This document shows positions 62,917 to 64,000 of a stretch of 64,000 nucleotides of DNA, piece after piece. Source of the stretch: Caenorhabditis remanei (Eukaryota; Nematoda; Chromadorea; Rhabditida; Rhabditidae); contig NC_071330.1 of assembly GCF_010183535.1 (NCBI RefSeq), forward strand, positions 7,731,717-7,795,716. The letters are read 5' to 3'. The notes under the pieces are model-generated. The model searched no databases, was not told the DNA's origin, and was given only the letters and a program-made list of their open reading frames with translations. How positions within the stretch are numbered: position 1 is the stretch's first letter; each line of letters begins with the position of its first letter. The position numbers and the translations under genes are program-made.

Positions 62917-64000
62917 ATGCCGGGTTCCATGAGCAAGCTGGGTGGGCTAGCTAATGGCCTTCTGGCGTGCTCCAGAACCGGAACTCTGTCGAATCAGGTC
63001 AGAGGAGTTGTTCATAAGAGTCTTCTCAAACTCCCATCCGAGCACCCAGAACCATGGGATTATAAGCACAAAGGTTTCAATTATATTGATGGATTGAAAG
63101 ATGATACTCAAGCTCATTTACATCAAAATTCCAAGTTGATCGTTATCGAGGGAAACATTGGATCTGGAAAGACAACCTTGGCAAAACAGCTTGCTGATCA
63201 GCTGGGATTCGTCCATATCCCAGAATTCAGAATGGATGATATTCTCATCGATAGATACGGAAACGATCTTCGCAATTACTACAGCAAGGTTTGATTCTAT
63301 CTATTTTGACAGTTACGAAGAAAGATGTATTTTTAATTTTTAAAGTAGATATTTCTTGACGTCGATATTTTCGGTGAGACGTAAAAAATACGTTATTTTT
63401 CAGTTCCCAGCTCGCTACCGTCTCCCGGACATGTCCATGTTCTACAAAAATCCACGTGGAGAACTTTCGGCTGCAATGCAAGATCGTATTTTCAACTGCC
63501 GATTTGATCAATATCTGAACGCCCTCGCTCATATTTTGAATACTGGACAAGGAGTTGTTCTCGAGCGTACCCCTCACTCCGATTTCGTGTTTGCCAACGC
63601 TATGAGAGACAAGAATTATATCGGACACGAATGTGATTAAAGAAACTGTAGTGCAAATTAGCATATCGGAAATTTCAGACTTCAAGCACTATTACTTCGT
63701 CCGCAAAAATGCTCTTCCTCAATTGCACTTCTGGCCTCATTTGGTCGTTTATTTGAAAACTCCAACCAATAAGTGCCTTGAAAACATCAAGAGAAGAGGG
63801 AATGTGAGTTATAGAATCACACTTCCTCTTAAAAATTTGTTTATAGACCGACGAAATTGCTGTAGTCGATGAGCGTTATTTGAAAACGATTGAGGAGTCT
63901 TACAAGGATTCACTCCGCGAGTATAGGAATCACTCGAAAATTCTTGCGTACGACTGGACTAAACCAGGAGATACGGATGCTGTTGTAGAGGTACGTCGAT
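62917..64000 (+). CDS. nuo-4: Complex I subunit NDUFA10 homologue, 3' end outside window
   Basis: Exons 62917-63288, 63404-63632, 63679-63803 and 63847-63990 are visible; a GTACG donor at 63991 shows that the gene continues. After a mitochondrial-type leader (ARTG-rich, basic N-terminus) comes the deoxynucleoside-kinase fold with a P-loop (LIVIEGNIGSGKTTLAKQLA), then VLERTPHSDFVFANAMRD and a lid region (NKCLENIKRRGN). In complex I this subunit is an accessory part of the proton-pumping membrane arm and no longer acts as a kinase in metabolism as far as is known. It starts 307 bp after rnp-7 with TTTTTAG seven bases before the ATG, so it is probably the third gene of the operon. Confidence 0.92.

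Overview
This window comes from a nematode of the genus Caenorhabditis. It has compact genes with introns of about 45-60 bp, TTTTCAG 3' splice sites, 3' splice sites placed directly before ATGs (spliced-leader addition sites), closely packed same-strand genes that look like operons, a cuticle collagen, and nematode chemoreceptors. As I remember it, the gene content corresponds to the C. elegans chromosome III neighbourhood around cosmids R151, F37C12 and K04G7: astacin dpy-31, pfd-5, exos-9, an aldo-keto reductase, rps-21, rpl-36, rps-14, epg-4, acs-4, syf-2, rnp-7 and nuo-4. An hsp-70 gene, an MRP transporter and Srb receptors also sit in this block, and I do not remember them there in C. elegans. 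That suggests another Caenorhabditis species, but I could not check this against any database.

Layout. 1-6 kb: 5' end of an astacin protease gene, a long non-coding stretch, then a cluster of palindromic repeats around a decayed gene fragment. 6.2-9 kb: pfd-5 and exos-9, a probable operon. 9-11.5 kb: heat-inducible hsp-70 with heat-shock elements and a TATA box. 11.9-18.1 kb: an orphan gene with a possible GPI tail, an aldo-keto reductase with a GC-AG intron, rps-21, and two small secreted orphans. 18.1-25.9 kb, minus strand: rpl-36, mitochondrial acyl carrier protein, epg-4 (EI24) and YJU2/CCDC94, a candidate four-gene operon with a plus-strand gene nested in a YJU2 intron. rps-14 is divergent from rpl-36. 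28-32.7 kb: three tandem Srb-type receptor genes, of which only the middle one is intact. 33.8-38.8 kb: a full-length ABCC/MRP transporter. 39.5-47.7 kb: a membrane-anchored chitin-binding protein, a cuticle collagen, two divergent single-pass membrane orphans, a GGGCC-rich transposon and a 7TM receptor. 47.8-54.2 kb: two orphan membrane proteins and acs-4. 57-64 kb: a host gene with a retroelement-type integrase zinc-binding domain, divergent from a probable syf-2/rnp-7/nuo-4 operon.

Most conserved genes are housekeeping: translation, RNA decay, splicing, prefoldin, mitochondrial complex I or fatty-acid synthesis, and lipid activation. A 10-bp motif TGGTCTCGC(A/C) lies 280-300 bp upstream of the ATG in three separate housekeeping promoters. 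The accessory genes between them are receptors, secreted orphans, membrane orphans and transposons. Exon boundaries are my own reading; for nearly all multi-exon models listed as genes the exon lengths sum to a multiple of three, and exceptions are stated.
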